Positions 1 through 13,900 of a stretch of DNA of 64,000 bases are shown piece by piece. Position 1 is the stretch's first letter, and each line of letters begins with the position of its first letter. The notes beneath the pieces were generated by a model. The model had not been told where the DNA came from. It did not search any database and saw only the letters and a list, made by a program, of their open reading frames with translations. The DNA is from Tachypleus tridentatus (taxonomy: Eukaryota; Arthropoda; Merostomata; Xiphosura; Limulidae): the NCBI RefSeq assembly GCF_004210375.1, contig NC_134829.1:55048107-55112106 (forward strand), given 5' to 3'. The position numbers and the translations under genes were made by a program.

Positions 1-885
1 ATATTCAATGTAATTATTACACTTCACATTAGTTTTTAACCAAATTCAGTTCTTGTATCCCACCTGATAAGATCAGGTAAACCTTGTGAATAAATTAAAC
101 AAACGTTGTACTATGTACAACCGAAAAAAAGTCATGAATTTAAAGAACACAGTTCTGTCTAATATTTAAGTACGAGGTTTATTTTGCGCATACGAGAAAC
201 CAAATCTTTGTTTCTGGAAACATAAGCTGCTAGCCAGATTATTTTATAAATTAGTTCGTAAGACATATAACACTTACCTTAGTTTTAACAACATAGGCGT
301 GGCATAGTTTTCACAAAATAGGAATCGAGAGCGAGGAACAATAATACCAAAGTTAAACGTTGGTACAGTCCAAGTTTTAATAGTCATAAACAGCATATAT
401 TTTATTCATGTAACTAAATAATAATCTACGTTTATTAAACAGTTTGCGAGATAAGAATGATACAATATTTTAAAGGGAAAAAAAGAAGTACAAAGGTTAA
501 TTATCAAATATACTACATTGACGAAAAATATGTTCAATTAACTCATCAGGTTTTCTACCAGCCTACCCTCAAACGGAAATTATTTTAAGCGGAATTAGAA
601 TAAATTAATCCACGAGACCTTGGACATGATCAAATACATAACGGATTCGGCCTCCCGAGTTCAGAACTGTAATTAGATTTCGAATTGACCAATAGATGAC
701 GGAGCTATGAACTAAAAGTTTGTTCTTTCAAAAAACAAAAATTTCATAACCATTCTATGAGTCATTATGCTTCAGCTAAAAATCATGTTAATTGTGGATC
801 TCTGCCTTGCCTTAAAGTTTGATATATATTATTGTTCATATAGCAAATTGGTACGTAATATATACTTGTCGCTAATTTTCTTGCA
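1..885. other. AT-rich sequence, no feature recognised
   Basis: No protein similarity, RNA gene or tandem repeat was recognised on either strand. Confidence 0.5.
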
Positions 886-1035
886 CAACAAACGCTCAAG
901 TAGAGGGAAGGCAGGTAGTCAGTACCACCAACCGCCAAATCTTGGGCTACTCTTTACCAACGAATTCAGCGACGGCTTCGAACGCGCGACTTATAAATTA
1001 CGAATCGAGCACTTGGTCATGCCAGACTACCCTAA
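886..1035 (-). repeat. SINE family A, degraded fragment
   Basis: It matches the inner part (AGAGGGAAGGCAGGTAGTC, CTTGGGCTACTCTTTACCAA) and the tRNA-like head (GGTCATGCCAG) of family A in reverse orientation. The middle, where other copies carry the conserved ATAATGTGAC-type block, is deleted. A 92-codon open frame here is accidental. Confidence 0.75.
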
Positions 1036-2173
1036 CGTGTACTGAATTAAAATTAAAGACACAAAAGAATTACTTATAAATAATAATTTCATCTAATTAG
1101 AAAAAACCCAAAACATGAGTGTTTGGAAATTGTAATTTATTTTATGTTATAACGAAAGTTTATTATTAATAAATATAGCTATTTCACTTTGAAAGTATCT
1201 TGTGAAAGAAAGCTCTACACTCTGGCAATGTGGTTGCATTTATGAGAGTGACGGTCACATCCCACTATTTGATTAGAGTAGTCTAATTATTGGCTAATTG
1301 TTTTCTTAGTAGTCTAAATGTTTCAAATCAGAAATTACTAGCAAAGATAGACTTTATGTAATTTTGCGCAACTTTCAGAAACAAACAAATAAACAAAGAT
1401 ATTATTGTGGATACAGTTGTAGAACTGGGCGATTAATGAATGATAGTTGCTAATAGATTAAGCGACACGCTTATTAATCACTTACAACCTTTAAAACAAT
1501 AAACAAAGTATTTACTTGCTTTTTCAACCATTGGATCAACACACGTTGCATATTTTATTTTACAATGATATTATTTTAAATTAATTTTCGAATTACCTAT
1601 GATTTCTCATGATAAGTCTGTTCTATAAGGTCGTAATTTGCGCATTTGCCAAAAAAAAACAACATAACGACAATAACAAACAAAACAAATTTTTTCACAT
1701 TTTATTCACAATTTACTACAAGGCGGATGAATCGCTAATGTTAATCAAATATTACCAAGCGATCGCAAATGTTTGTTTCTCAAATATGGGGTATATGGAT
1801 ACTCATTTTCTGTAAATTAAATACATTCATAATTAAAGAATTAATACATGTTTTACTCTCACAATGAGGGTAACAATCTTTGTATTTAAAACATGTAATA
1901 ATTGCAATTAGAAATAAACTATTTACATCTGAGTATTACAAAAACCTCCAAACATTTTACGTTTGTTAAGATGTTAAATTTTTGTGAAGTTTTCCAGCTC
2001 CTCTCCAAACCGTATACGTTTATCTACCTTACCTCAAGTTATCAGAAGTGTTCTCAACAATATAAAATGTTTGCAGTTTTTAAACATATATAATTCAATA
2101 CACAAATACCTTCACAACTCGTGATAACGAAAGGAACTGAAAGTTTACAGAAACAACAAAAGCCCAGTATATT
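1036..2173. other. AT-rich intergenic, no feature recognised
   Basis: Nothing beyond short random open frames. Confidence 0.5.
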
Positions 2174-2175
2174 TA

Positions 2176-3418
2176 CACCACATGGCCAAAAGTATGTGGA
2201 CACCCGACCATTACACCCATACGTGTTTATTGAACATCTCATTCCAAAAACCATGTTTATTATCAAGGAATTGGTCTCCTCTTTGCTGCTATAACATCCT
2301 CTACTCTTCTGGAAAGGCTTTGAACCAGATTTTGAAACATGGTTGCGGGGATTCGCTTCTATTCAGCAATAATAGCATTAGTGAGATCGGGCACGGATGT
2401 CGGACGAGAAGGTCTGGCTCGCAGTCGGGGATTCTAGTTCATCCCAAAGGTCTTCGATGAGGTCGAGGTCAGATCTCTTTCAGGCCAGCAAGTTCTTCCA
2501 CACCAATCTCGGAAAACCATGTCTTTATGGACCTCTCTTTGTGCACGGGGGTATTGTCATGCTGAAACAAAAATGGGTCTTCCCCAAACTGTTATCACAA
2601 AGTTGAAAGCACACAATTCTCTAGAATGACATTGTATGCTGTAACATTAAGATTTCACTTCACTGGAACTAAAGAGCCTAGCCCAAACCATGAAAAACAG
2701 CCCCAGACCATTATTCCTCCTCCACAAAACTTTACAGTTGGCACTATGCATTCAGGCAGGTAGTGTTCTCCTGGCATCCGCGACACCCAGATTCGTCCGT
2801 CTGACTGCCAGATAGTGAAGCGTGATTCATCACTCCAGAGAAAGCGTTTCTACTGCTTCAGAGTCCAATGACAGTATGCTTTACACCACTCCAGCTGACG
2901 CTTGTCATTGCTCATGGTGATCTTAGGTTTTTCCATAGCTGCTTGGCCATGAAAACCCATTTTATGAAGTTCCCGACGAACAGTTCTTGTACTGACGTTG
3001 CTTCCATAGGCAGTTTAGAACTCGGTAGTTAGTGTTGCAACTGTGGACAGACGAGTTTTACGAGTTTCAGCACTCGGCGGTCCCGTTCTGTGAGCTTGTG
3101 TGGCCTACCGCTTCGTGGCTGTGCTGTTGTTGCTCCTACACATTTCAACTTTACAATAATAACACTTATAGTTGACTGGGGCAGTTCTAGCAGGGCAGAA
3201 ATTTGACGAACTGACTTGTTGGAAAGGTGACATTTTATGACAGTACCACGTTGAAAGTCACTGAGCTCTTCAGTACGACCCATTCTACTGCTAGTGTTTG
3301 TCTATGGAGATTGCATGGCTGTATGCTTGATTTTATGCACCTGTTAACAATGGATGTGACTGAAATAGCTGAGCTCATTAATTAGAAGGGGTGTCCACAT
3401 ACGTTTGGCCATGCAGTG
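2176..3418 (-). mobile_element. Tc1-like transposon, copy 1 (decayed)
   Basis: The element is 1,243 bp with imperfect terminal inverted repeats (inner part TGGCCAAA.GTATGTGGACACC at both ends), flanked by TA at 2174-2175 and 3419-3420. The transposase runs on the minus strand from ATG at 3283. The first 70 or so residues are clear: [15 protein letters not shown], then the helix-turn-helix VRQISALLELPQSTIS and the RSGRPHKLTERDRRVLK linker of Tc1 proteins. After that the frame is broken by stops and shifts. The third catalytic Glu can still be read near 2450 (DLIEDLWDEL). Non-functional. Confidence 0.9.
3029..3283 (-). pseudogene. Tc1-like transposase, N-terminal remnant
   Basis: 84 open codons with the bipartite DNA-binding domain of Tc1 transposases: helix-turn-helix near residues 25-50, and GRPHKLTERDRR near 59-70. 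The frame then ends early, and the downstream DDE domain survives only in pieces in shifted frames. A remnant of a once intact gene inside the 1.24-kb element. Confidence 0.85.
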
Positions 3419-3420
3419 TA

Positions 3421-4985
3421 CTTCATGAATATGTGATAACCGAATTCCTAGTCTATCCAATCATATTTTAAAATTCTTTACAGATATGTTTAAAACTGTG
3501 TTTATTCAGTAAATGTATGTATGTTTTTGTCGGGAGAAAGGATCTCTTCTGATGTCGGGAACATATAGTACGTATAGTGTAAGGTTTTGTAGTTTGTTGA
3601 ATCTTGAGATTTATTTCAATTGGGTTTCTCGTAATCAAGAATCACTTCTATATTCTCTATTATTGAGGGCCAGTCTGTCAGGAGCGTTATTACTCGTTGT
3701 TTATTACTCAGGAGCGTTATTACTCATTGTTTATTACACATCTATCACTGGACGTTACTACACTAGTGGCAATCAAAATGGTGCGCATTTATTACTAGAA
3801 AGAAATTAATTCTCTGAACCCGCTGATGATATAAAAGATGATTTAACAAGTTTTGCACACATAAAATTGTCTGATATCTTCAATAGAGGTCAGGATTCAA
3901 CTGTTTCCAGCCGTCACAAGGGGAGGGCCAGAGGCGACCATGGTCCTCTTCAAGTTTATTGGTGTTGACTGAAAACTTGGCTGGGATTAACAATGAAATC
4001 AGACTGACCAAGCGACACATGTCCACAAGAAACGGTCAAATCAAAATTTAAAAGCAAAAGTAATTACGCTACTGTGAATGACACCAGAAGCTTAAAGTGA
4101 GAATAGATTACATCATAGCGACTAATAACTACTTGCATGCAGTTTCTTAATGTCACTAACTAGATAATTTTCTGTGAAGATGATAAAAAATTATTCACTT
4201 TAGTTTTAGCGAATAAAAATCATTAAATTAGTATCATATCCTTATTGCATATTTATTCAATGTTCAGGTGATCTAACCTTTTAAAAAAGGAAGGTAAAAG
4301 TATTTTCAGAAATTGGTACGTTATGCTCTTCCCCCAACCGTAATCCTGGTTACGCCCCATAGTCTCAAGCGAAATACATTACAAAACCGTGAAAGCTATC
4401 TACCAATCTGAAGACCGATTTCTCAGATGGAGACAGGAGCTTCATGGATACCTAGAGTATTAATAACTGTGTACAATGTGTTCTCGTGCGCCATTTAATT
4501 TTGCTTGTGCTGTTCGGACGTTGCAAGAAGACAGAGGTGGAGTAACAGTGTGGAGAAGTATTTGAAATTAGAGATTGTTTGGATTCTTTTAGAAGAACAA
4601 ATATATGAAGAACGTTCTTGAACATTTCTTTTATCGGTGAAGTACACCCAATAAAGCTGTATTTTCACTTTGATGTACAAGGTTTCTTCTTTGACACAAT
4701 GATACAGTAATCTGTTAAATTTGTAGCATTCGAAATTCAAGACCACAGCCATTTTCTTTGGACAAAAAAAGTTTAACTTTAAGCATTACATCCCTTAACC
4801 CCCAATCAATTGTAGTTCAAACTGCTCAATGAATGGACTGCAAACAAGGCACATTTCATCATACAAGTTGTTTTTTTATGGCAAGAGATGGTCAAATCTA
4901 ACTTTATGTGGGTACGCTTTAATAAAGAAGCCATTCAGCATACATTTGCATTAATTAAAAATTGACTGAACTTCTACGGTTTATG
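3421..4985. other. Intergenic, small local duplication only
   Basis: A roughly 30-bp unit (AGGAGCGTTATTACTC) is doubled at about 3680-3740. Otherwise no feature is recognised. Confidence 0.5.
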
Positions 4986-4991
4986 TTTCTT

Positions 4992-5103
4992 GCGGGAACA
5001 GCGATAAGTTTTTGGACTTACAACGCTAAAATCATGGGTTTGATTTCTCTCGGTTGATACAACAGATAGCCAGATGTCGCTTTGCTATAAGAAAATACAC
5101 TCT
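4992..5103 (+). repeat. SINE family B (tRNA-like head)
   Basis: It shares the layout AGCGATAAGTTTTTGGACTT, CAACGCTAAAATC, GGGTTTGATTTCTCTCGG, CAGATAGCCAGATGT, GCTTTGCTATAAGAAAA with the copies at 43158 and 49513. The GGTTTGATTT-type box resembles a Pol III B box. Confidence 0.7.
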
Positions 5104-5678
5104 TTAAAGTTCATTAAACACAAATGTTCGTGGCTTAAAATAACCTTAACATGTTCAGTGCTGTAGACGAGATAACTATTCCAAGCCGATCGGCTTGCAC
5201 AGTGCCACGGACAAGTTAATTCGTTCTCAACAATACCTAACTTCAACGCTAGATGTCAGCACCAATCATGCAATTGACCTACTTACAAATTGTTTCACTT
5301 TCGATCCAAAATGGCGTCACGAAAAAAGTTACAAAATGAAGAAGCATTAGAGTTGTATTGTCGCAGCTGAAATACTTGGCAGTCAACAGGTTAAGTATCA
5401 TTTAAGATACGAGTGATAAGAAAACATTCTTCTGTACTGTGGAACTGGTATGATTGTATCTTTTTCATAACATAGAAAATGAAATATACTTATTTAAATA
5501 GTTTTTCAAAATTTTGTAACAAGTTAAACGTTATTTCTGTGAAAGATGTAACGAACTGAGAGGTATATTTAATCCTGTCCTTGTAGCTAATTAGCGTGGG
5601 TGTGTCTATACATACGTGTTTATAGCCAGTACACCACGTAACTCTTCAGTTACTTTTTCATGTGGTTAACAGGTTGCA

Positions 5679-5917
5679 CAGCCCAGTGGTTAAAGCACTA
5701 GACTCGTAATCCGAGAGTCGCGGGTTCGGATCCCTGTCACACCAAACATATTCACCTTTTCTGCCGTTTGGGCGTTATAATGTGACAGTAGATCTCACTA
5801 TTCGTTGGTAAAAGAATAGCCCAAGAGTTGGCAGTGGGTGGTGATAACTGCCTTTCTTCTAGTCATACACTGCTAAATTAGGCCTCGTGTAGGTTTGTGC
5901 GAAATTTAAAACAAATA
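5679..5917 (+). repeat. SINE family A copy with target duplication
   Basis: It has the tRNA-derived head (TGGTTAAAGCACTAGACTCG, GGGTTCGGATCC) and the conserved body (GGGCGTTATAATGTGACAG). It is flanked by AACAGGTTGCA (5668-5678) and AACAGCTTGCA (5918-5928), the target duplication of L1-type retrotransposition. Part of the 3' body is deleted. Confidence 0.9.
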
Positions 5918-6257
5918 AACAGCTTGCAGAAACGAAAATATAGGTTTGCTGGCAACCTTGGTTGCTGTTTTTGATGGTTTAGTCCCCTAGTATAGGTAAC
6001 ACTCCAGAAACGTTTGGTAGATCTTAATTTAAATATAGTTTGAAACAAAGTTGTTGATCGGAATTTGTTTGACCTGTAATATCACAGAGGACGCCTTAAC
6101 CAGAATTACAAATTTTCGTTCTGTCTTTACTTTAAGTATCTTCATACATAGTAATTTGTACGTATATAAATAGTATTTGTCTGTCAGATACAAATCATCA
6201 CGTTACTTTAAATTATTATTGCTAGAGAAATCACGTAGGTTTTGATTTTGTTTTAAA

Positions 6258-6491
6258 GTATCACGAAGGCTCTCTGCGATGACTTTCCCTAATTTAGCAG
6301 TGTAAGACTAGAGGGAAGGCAGCCAGTTATCACCACTAGCTCTTGGGCTTCTCTTTTACCAACAAACAATGGAACTGACCATATATTATAACGCCTCGTG
6401 GCTGAAAGGGCGAGCATGTTTGGAGTGATGGGGAACTCGCAACCCTCATATTACGAATCGAACGCCCTAACCACCTGATCTTGCCGGGCCA
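6258..6491 (-). repeat. SINE family A copy, degraded
   Basis: Reverse orientation: TTTAGCAGTGTAAGACTAGA at the start, GAAAGGGCGAGCATGTTTGG in the middle and CTTGCCGGGCC at the head end. No clear target duplication was found. A 132-codon frame through it is accidental. Confidence 0.85.
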
Positions 6492-7929
6492 TTTAGTTGT
6501 AAGACCGGATAATAATGGAAAACAACAACAAACACAAAGAAATACGAACGTTTTCCCGCCAGTTTTCAACGTGGACATCCTACATTGCGTTAGACAGTTA
6601 CGTAAACGATTTATTATTTGACAGCTTCTGAAGAAATACGAAAAACAAATTGCTGCTAGGAGAAATAAACTACATGTAAAACGTTGCAGAATTACGCGAG
6701 ATCTGCCGTGTTGCATTTCTCGAAGCCGTTTCAAAGGGAATTAGTTTTCTTTGTTTCTTTTCAAGAAGTTGGACTTAATCGCACTCAGTTTTAAAAGTCC
6801 TTATTTATCTTGTTATTGTGTTCCCAAATAAACTTGATATTTGTTTAATTAACTATATTACAAGCCCACGAATAACGGTACAGTTTATTCGAACACAATG
6901 CAATAAAAAACTCGTGTACACACGTTTACTGGTGTGACCTCATTCAAATGACCTACAATCACAAAATTAACTATAATAATTTGGACTATATGTTCACGAT
7001 ACATCTTTCCAAGTTACTTGTGTAACATGAAGAAACAGATACGATAAACAAAAAAATAAAAACACACACACGTTTTGCAGTTAGATGTAAACATGCACGC
7101 GCTGTTTTTGTACCACTTACCTTTACACCAGAAAGTGGGTATCTCGAAAGGCCAGACAATCTTTTCACAAACATAATGCTTCGCCTGAAATCAAGTTTTG
7201 TCTGTATAAAAAAATTCGCTAGATCCGATTGCTATATTGTGATAACACTCTGAAACGAATAATAACCACTGTTATGAAGGTCGTTGTTTATTAAATGCTC
7301 TGGTTTATGAAGTGTTCGTAGACTTAAAAGGTTTTGTTTCAGAAGTATTAAAAACTGTTCTTAATGTTATCAATGGCAACAACGTTTTACATCCAGATGG
7401 AATGACAAAACGTTGCTCTTGTTTTTGTGCCGGGTGCTGAGAATCGAGTCATGAATTTCAACGTCTTAAATCTGTAAACTTACCGCTGACTCACTGAGAA
7501 CTAGAAGTGGTAAAGACATACAAACTCATACCACATTAAGAATTATAACAAACGACTTAATAGCTATATGACAGGAACTACAACCACGTATACCAAGGTA
7601 ATTCAAAATTATTTTGTAACAAACAAAGATATAAACCAGCAACTGTGTATCTGTGCATCGAATTCAATGTATCTTTAATTTTAACGATAACAATGGAATA
7701 TTAAGTTCCAATGCTGAGAAGCAAAGTAAACTTTAAACTCTTTTTATCCACCAATAGTACTCTTAGTTTTACTAAGCCATATCAATCATGTAAAAGCACA
7801 GTTAATATATTCAAGAAATTTAGAATTACATAACGTAATATACATTGAACTTCACTGCAATTAAACCTCAGATCTCCTGTATCGTTTATGCTTCAACCAA
7901 CGGTAGTATTGAAATTTTCTTCTTTCTTT
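6492..7929. other. Intergenic, no feature recognised
   Basis: AT-rich with no coding or repeat signal that I can name. Confidence 0.5.
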
Positions 7930-10900
7930 CAATGGCTTATGGTACATGATCCTGTGAGAGACAAGTGATGAATATCTCCTACTTCACTTTAACCAACTGT
8001 AGTATCAAGTGATGAATATCTCCTACTTCACTTTAACCAACTGTAGTATCAAGTGATGAATATCTCCTACTTCACTTTGACCAACTGTAGTATCAAGTGA
8101 TGAATATCTCCTACTTCACTTTAACCAACTGTAGTATCAAGTGATGAATATCTCCTACTTCACTTTGACCAACTGTAGTATCAAGTGATGAATATCTCCT
8201 ACTTCACTTTAACCAACTGTAGTATCAAGTGATGAATATCTCCTACTTCACTTTGACCAACTGTAGTATCAAGTGATGAATATCTCCTACTTCACTTTGA
8301 CCAACTGTAGTATCAAGTGATGAATATCTCCTACTTCACTTTAACCAACTGTAGTATCAAGTGATGAATATCTCCTACTTCACTTTAACCAACTGTAGTA
8401 TCAAGTGATGAATATCTCCTACTTCACTTTAACCAACTGTAGTATCAAGTGATGAATATCTCCTACTTCACTTTAACCAACTGTAGTATCAAGTGATGAA
8501 TATCTCCTACTTCACTTTGACCAACTGTAGTATCAAGTGATGAATATCTCCTACTTCACTTTGACCAACTGTAGTATCAAGTGATGAATATCTCCTACTT
8601 CACTTTAACCAACTGTAGTATCAAGTGATGAATATCTCCTACTTCACTTTAACCAACTGTAGTATCAAGTGATGAATATCTCCTACTTCACTTTGACCAA
8701 CTGTAGTATCAAGTGATGAATATCTCCTACTTCACTTTGACCAACTGTAGTATCAAGTGATGAATATCTCCTACTTCACTTTAACTAACTGTAGTATCAA
8801 GTGATGAATATCTCCTACTTCACTTTAACTAACTGTAGTATCAAAGGCCAACATTGTTAACAGTTATTTATTTCAGTGGTTAAAGGTACATGATCCTGTG
8901 AGGGACAAGTGATGAATATCTCCTACTTCACTTTAACCAACTGTAGTATCAAGTGATGAATATCTCCTACTTCACTTTAACTAACTGTTGTATCAAGTGA
9001 TGAATATCTCCTACTTCACTTTAACCAACTGTAGTATCAAGTGATGAATATCTCCTACTTCACTTTAACCAACTGTAGTATCAAGTGATGAATATCTCCT
9101 ACTTCACTTTGACCAACTGTAGTATCAAGTGATGAATATCTCCTACTTCACTTTAACCAACTGTTGTATCAAGTGATGAATATCTCCTACTTCACTTTAA
9201 ACAACTGTTGTATCAAGTGATGAATATCTCCTACTTCACTTTAACCAACTGTAGTATCAAGTGATGAATATCTCCTACTTCACTTTAACCAACTGTAGTA
9301 TCAAGTGATGAATATCTCCTACTTCACTTTAACCAACTGTAGTATCAAGTGATGAATATCTCCTACTTCACTTTAACCAACTGTAGTATCAAGTGATGAA
9401 TATCTCCTACTTCACTTTAACTAACTGTAGTATCAAGTGATGAATATCTCCTACTTCACTTTAACTAACTGTTGTATCAAGTGATGAATATCTCCTACTT
9501 CACTTTAACTAACTGTTGTATCAAGTGATGAATATCTCCTACTTCACTTTAACCAACTGTAGTATCAAGTGATGAATATCTCCTACTTCACTTTAACTAA
9601 CTGTAGTATCAAGTGATGAATATCTCCTACTTCACTTTAACTAACTGTTGTATCAAGTGATGAATATCTCCTACTTCACTTTAACCAACTGTAGTATCAA
9701 AGGTCAATATTGTTAAAAGTTATTTATTTCAGTGGTTAAAGGTACATGGTCCTGTGAGGGACAAGTGATGAATATCTCCTACTTCACTTTAACCAACTGT
9801 AGTATCAAGTGATGAATATCTCCTACTTCACTTTAACCAACTGTAGTATCAAGTGATGAATATCTCCTACTTCACTTTAACTAACTGTAGTATCAAAGGC
9901 CAACATTGTTAACAGTTATTTATTTCAGTGGTTAAAGGTACATGGTCCTGTGAGGGACAAGTGATGAATATCTCCTACTTCACTTTAACCAACTGTAGTA
10001 TCAAGTGATGAATATCTCCTACTTCACTTCAACCAACTGTAGTATCAAGTGATGAATATCTCCTACTTCACTTTTACCAACTGTAGTATCAAAGGTCAAT
10101 ATTGTTAAAAGTTATTTATTTCAGTGGTTAAAGGTACATGGTCCTGTGAGGGACAAGTGATGAATATCTCCTACTTCACTTTAACCAACTGTTGTATCAA
10201 GTGATGAATATCTCCTACTTCACTTTAACTAACTGTTGTATCAAGTGATGAATATCTCCTACTTCACTTTAACTAACTGTTGTATCAAGTGATGAATATC
10301 TCCTACTTCACTTTAACCAACTGTGGTATCAAGTGATGAATATCTCCTACTTCACTTTAACCAACTGTGGTATCAAGTGATGAATATCTCCTACTTCACT
10401 TTAACTAACTGTTGTATCAAGTGATGAATATCTCCTACTTCACTTTAACCAACTGTGGTATCAAGTGATGAATATCTCCTACTTCACTTTAACCAACTGT
10501 AGTATCAAGTGATGAATATCTCCTACTTCACTTTAACCAACTGTGGTATCAAGTGATGAATATCTCCTACTTCACTTTAACCAACTGTAGTATCAAGTGA
10601 TGAATATCTCCTACTTCACTTTAACCAACTGTAGTATCAAGTGATGAATATCTCCTACTTCACTTTAACTAACTGTAGTATCAAAGGAATAACTCCTACT
10701 TTACTTTGACCAACTGTAGTATCAAAGGCCAACATTGTTAACAGTTATTTATTTCAGTGGTTAAAGGTACATGGTCCTGTGAGGGACAAGTGATGAATAT
10801 CTCCTACTTCACTTTAACCAACTGTAGTATCAAAGGTAAACACTGTTAAAAGTTATTTATTTCAGTGGTTAAAGGTACATGGTCCTGTGAGGGACAAGTG

Positions 10901-13900
10901 ATGAATATCTCCTACTTCACTTTAACCAACTGTAGTATCAAGTGATGAATAACTCCTACTTCACTTTAACCAACTGTAGTATCAAAGACCAACATTGTTA
11001 AAAGTTATTTATTTCAGTGGTTAAAGGTACATGGTCCTGTGAGGGACAAGTCAAGAATATCTCCTACTTCACTTTAACCAACTGTAGTATCAAAGGTCAA
11101 CATTGTTAAAAGTTATTTATTTCAGTGGTTAAAGGTACATGGTCCTGTGAGGGACAAGTCAAGAATAACTCCTACTTCACTTTAACCAACTGTAGTATCA
11201 AAGGCAAACACTGTTAACAGTTATTTATTTCAGTGGTTAAAGGTACATGGTCCTGTGAGAGACAAGTCAAGAATATCTCCTACTTTACTTTAACTAACTA
11301 TAGTATCAAAGGCCAACATTGTTAACAGCTATTTATTTCAGTGGTTAAAGGTACATGGTCCTATGAGGGACAAGTCAAGAATAACTCCTACTTCACTTTA
11401 ACCAACTGTAGTATCAAAGACCAACATTGTTAAAAGTTATTTATTTCAGTGGTTAAAGGTACATGGTCCTGTGAGGGACAAGTGATGAATATCTACTACT
11501 TTACTTTGACCAACTGTTGTATCAAAGGTAAACACTGTTAAAAGTTATTTATTTCAGTGGTTAAAGGTACATGGTCCTGTGAGGGACAAGTGATGAATAT
11601 CTCCTACTTCACTTTAACCAACTGTAGTATCAAGTGATGAATATCTCCTACTTCACTTTAACCAACTGTTGTATCAAGTGATGAATATCTCCTACTTCAC
11701 TTTAACCAACTGTAGTATCAAGTGATGAATATCTCCTACTTCACTTTAACCAACTGTAGTATCAAGTGATGAATATCTCCTACTTCACTTTAACCAACTG
11801 TTGTATCAAGTGATGAATATCTCCTACTTCACTTTAACCAACTGTAGTATCAAAGGTCAATATTGTTAAAAGTTATTTATTTCAGTGGTTAAAGGTACAT
11901 GGTCCTGTGAGGGACAAGTGATGAATATCTCCTACTTCACTTTAACCAACTGTAGTATCAAGTGATGAATATCTCCTACTTCACTTTAACCAACTGTAGT
12001 ATCAAGTGATGAATATCTCCTACTTCACTTTAACCAACTGTAGTATCAAAGGCCAACATTGTTAACAGTTATTTATTTCAGTGGTTAAAGGTACATGGTC
12101 CTGTGAGGGACAAGTGATGAATATCTCCTACTTCACTTTAACCAACTGTAGTATCAAGTGATGAATATCTCCTACTTCACTTCAACCAACTGTAGTATCA
12201 AGTGATGAATATCTCCTACTTCACTTTTACCAACTGTAGTATCAAAGGTCAATATTGTTAAAAGTTATTTATTTCAGTGGTTAAAGGTACATGGTCCTGT
12301 GAGGGACAAGTGATGAATATCTCCTACTTCACTTTAACCAACTGTTGTATCAAGTGATGAATATCTCCTACTTCACTTTAACTAACTGTTGTATCAAGTG
12401 ATGAATATCTCCTACTTCACTTTAACTAACTGTTGTATCAAGTGATGAATATCTCCTACTTCACTTTAACCAACTGTGGTATCAAGTGATGAATATCTCC
12501 TACTTCACTTTAACCAACTGTGGTATCAAGTGATGAATATCTCCTACTTCACTTTAACTAACTGTTGTATCAAGTGATGAATATCTCCTACTTCACTTTA
12601 ACCAACTGTGGTATCAAGTGATGAATATCTCCTACTTCACTTTAACCAACTGTAGTATCAAGTGATGAATATCTCCTACTTCACTTTAACCAACTGTGGT
12701 ATCAAGTGATGAATATCTCCTACTTCACTTTAACCAACTGTAGTATCAAGTGATGAATATCTCCGACTTCACTTTAACCAACTGTAGTATCAAGTGATGA
12801 ATATCTCCTACTTCACTTTAACTAACTGTAGTATCAAAGGAATAACTCCTACTTTACTTTGACCAACTGTAGTATCAAAGGCCAACATTGTTAACAGTTA
12901 TTTATTTCAGTGGTTAAAGGTACATGGTCCTGTGAGGGACAAGTGATGAATATCTCCTACTTCACTTTAACCAACTGTAGTATCAAAGGTAAACACTGTT
13001 AAAAGTTATTTATTTCAGTGGTTAAAGGTACATGGTCCTGTGAGGGACAAGTGATGAATATCTCCTACTTCACTTTAACCAACTGTAGTATCAAGTGATG
13101 AATAACTCCTACTTCACTTTAACTAACTGTAGTATCAAAGACCAACATTGTTAAAAGTTATTTATTTCAGTGGTTAAAGGTACATGGTCCTGTGAGGGAC
13201 AAGTCAAAAATATCTCCTACTTCACTTTAACCAACTGTAGTATCAAAGGTCAACATTGTTAAAAGTTATTTATTTCAGTGGTTAAAGGTACATGGTCCTG
13301 TGAGGGACAAGTCAAGAATAACTCCTACTTCACTTTAACCAACTGTAGTATCAAAGGTAAACACTGTTAAAAGTTATTTATTTCAGTGGTTAAAGGTACA
13401 TGGTCCTGTGAGAGACAAGTCAAGAATATCTCCTACTTTACTTTAACTAACTATAGTATCAAAGGCCAACATTGTTAACAGCTATTTATTTCAGTGGTTA
13501 AAGGTACATGGTCCTATGAGGGACAAGTCAAGAATAACTCCTACTTCACTTTAACCAACTGTAGTATCAAAGACCAACATTGTTAAAAGTTATTTATTTC
13601 AGTGGTTAAAGGTACATGGTCCTGTGAGGGACAAGTGATGAATATCTACTACTTTACTTTGACCAACTGTTGTATCAAAGGTAAACACTGTTAAAAGTTA
13701 TTTATTTCAGTGGTTAAAGGTACATGGTCCTGTGAGGGACAAGTGATGAATAACTCCTACTTCACTTTAACCAACTGTAGTATCAAAGGTCAACATTGTT
13801 AAAAGTTATTTATTTCAGTGGTTAAAGGTACATGGTCCTGTGAGGGACAAGTCAAGAATAACTCCTACTTTACTTTAACTACCTGTAGTATCAAAGACCA

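Noticed and set aside
6336-6734. 132-residue protein on the minus strand
   Set aside because: Its C-terminal part is translated SINE family A in reverse, and the rest has no recognised similarity.
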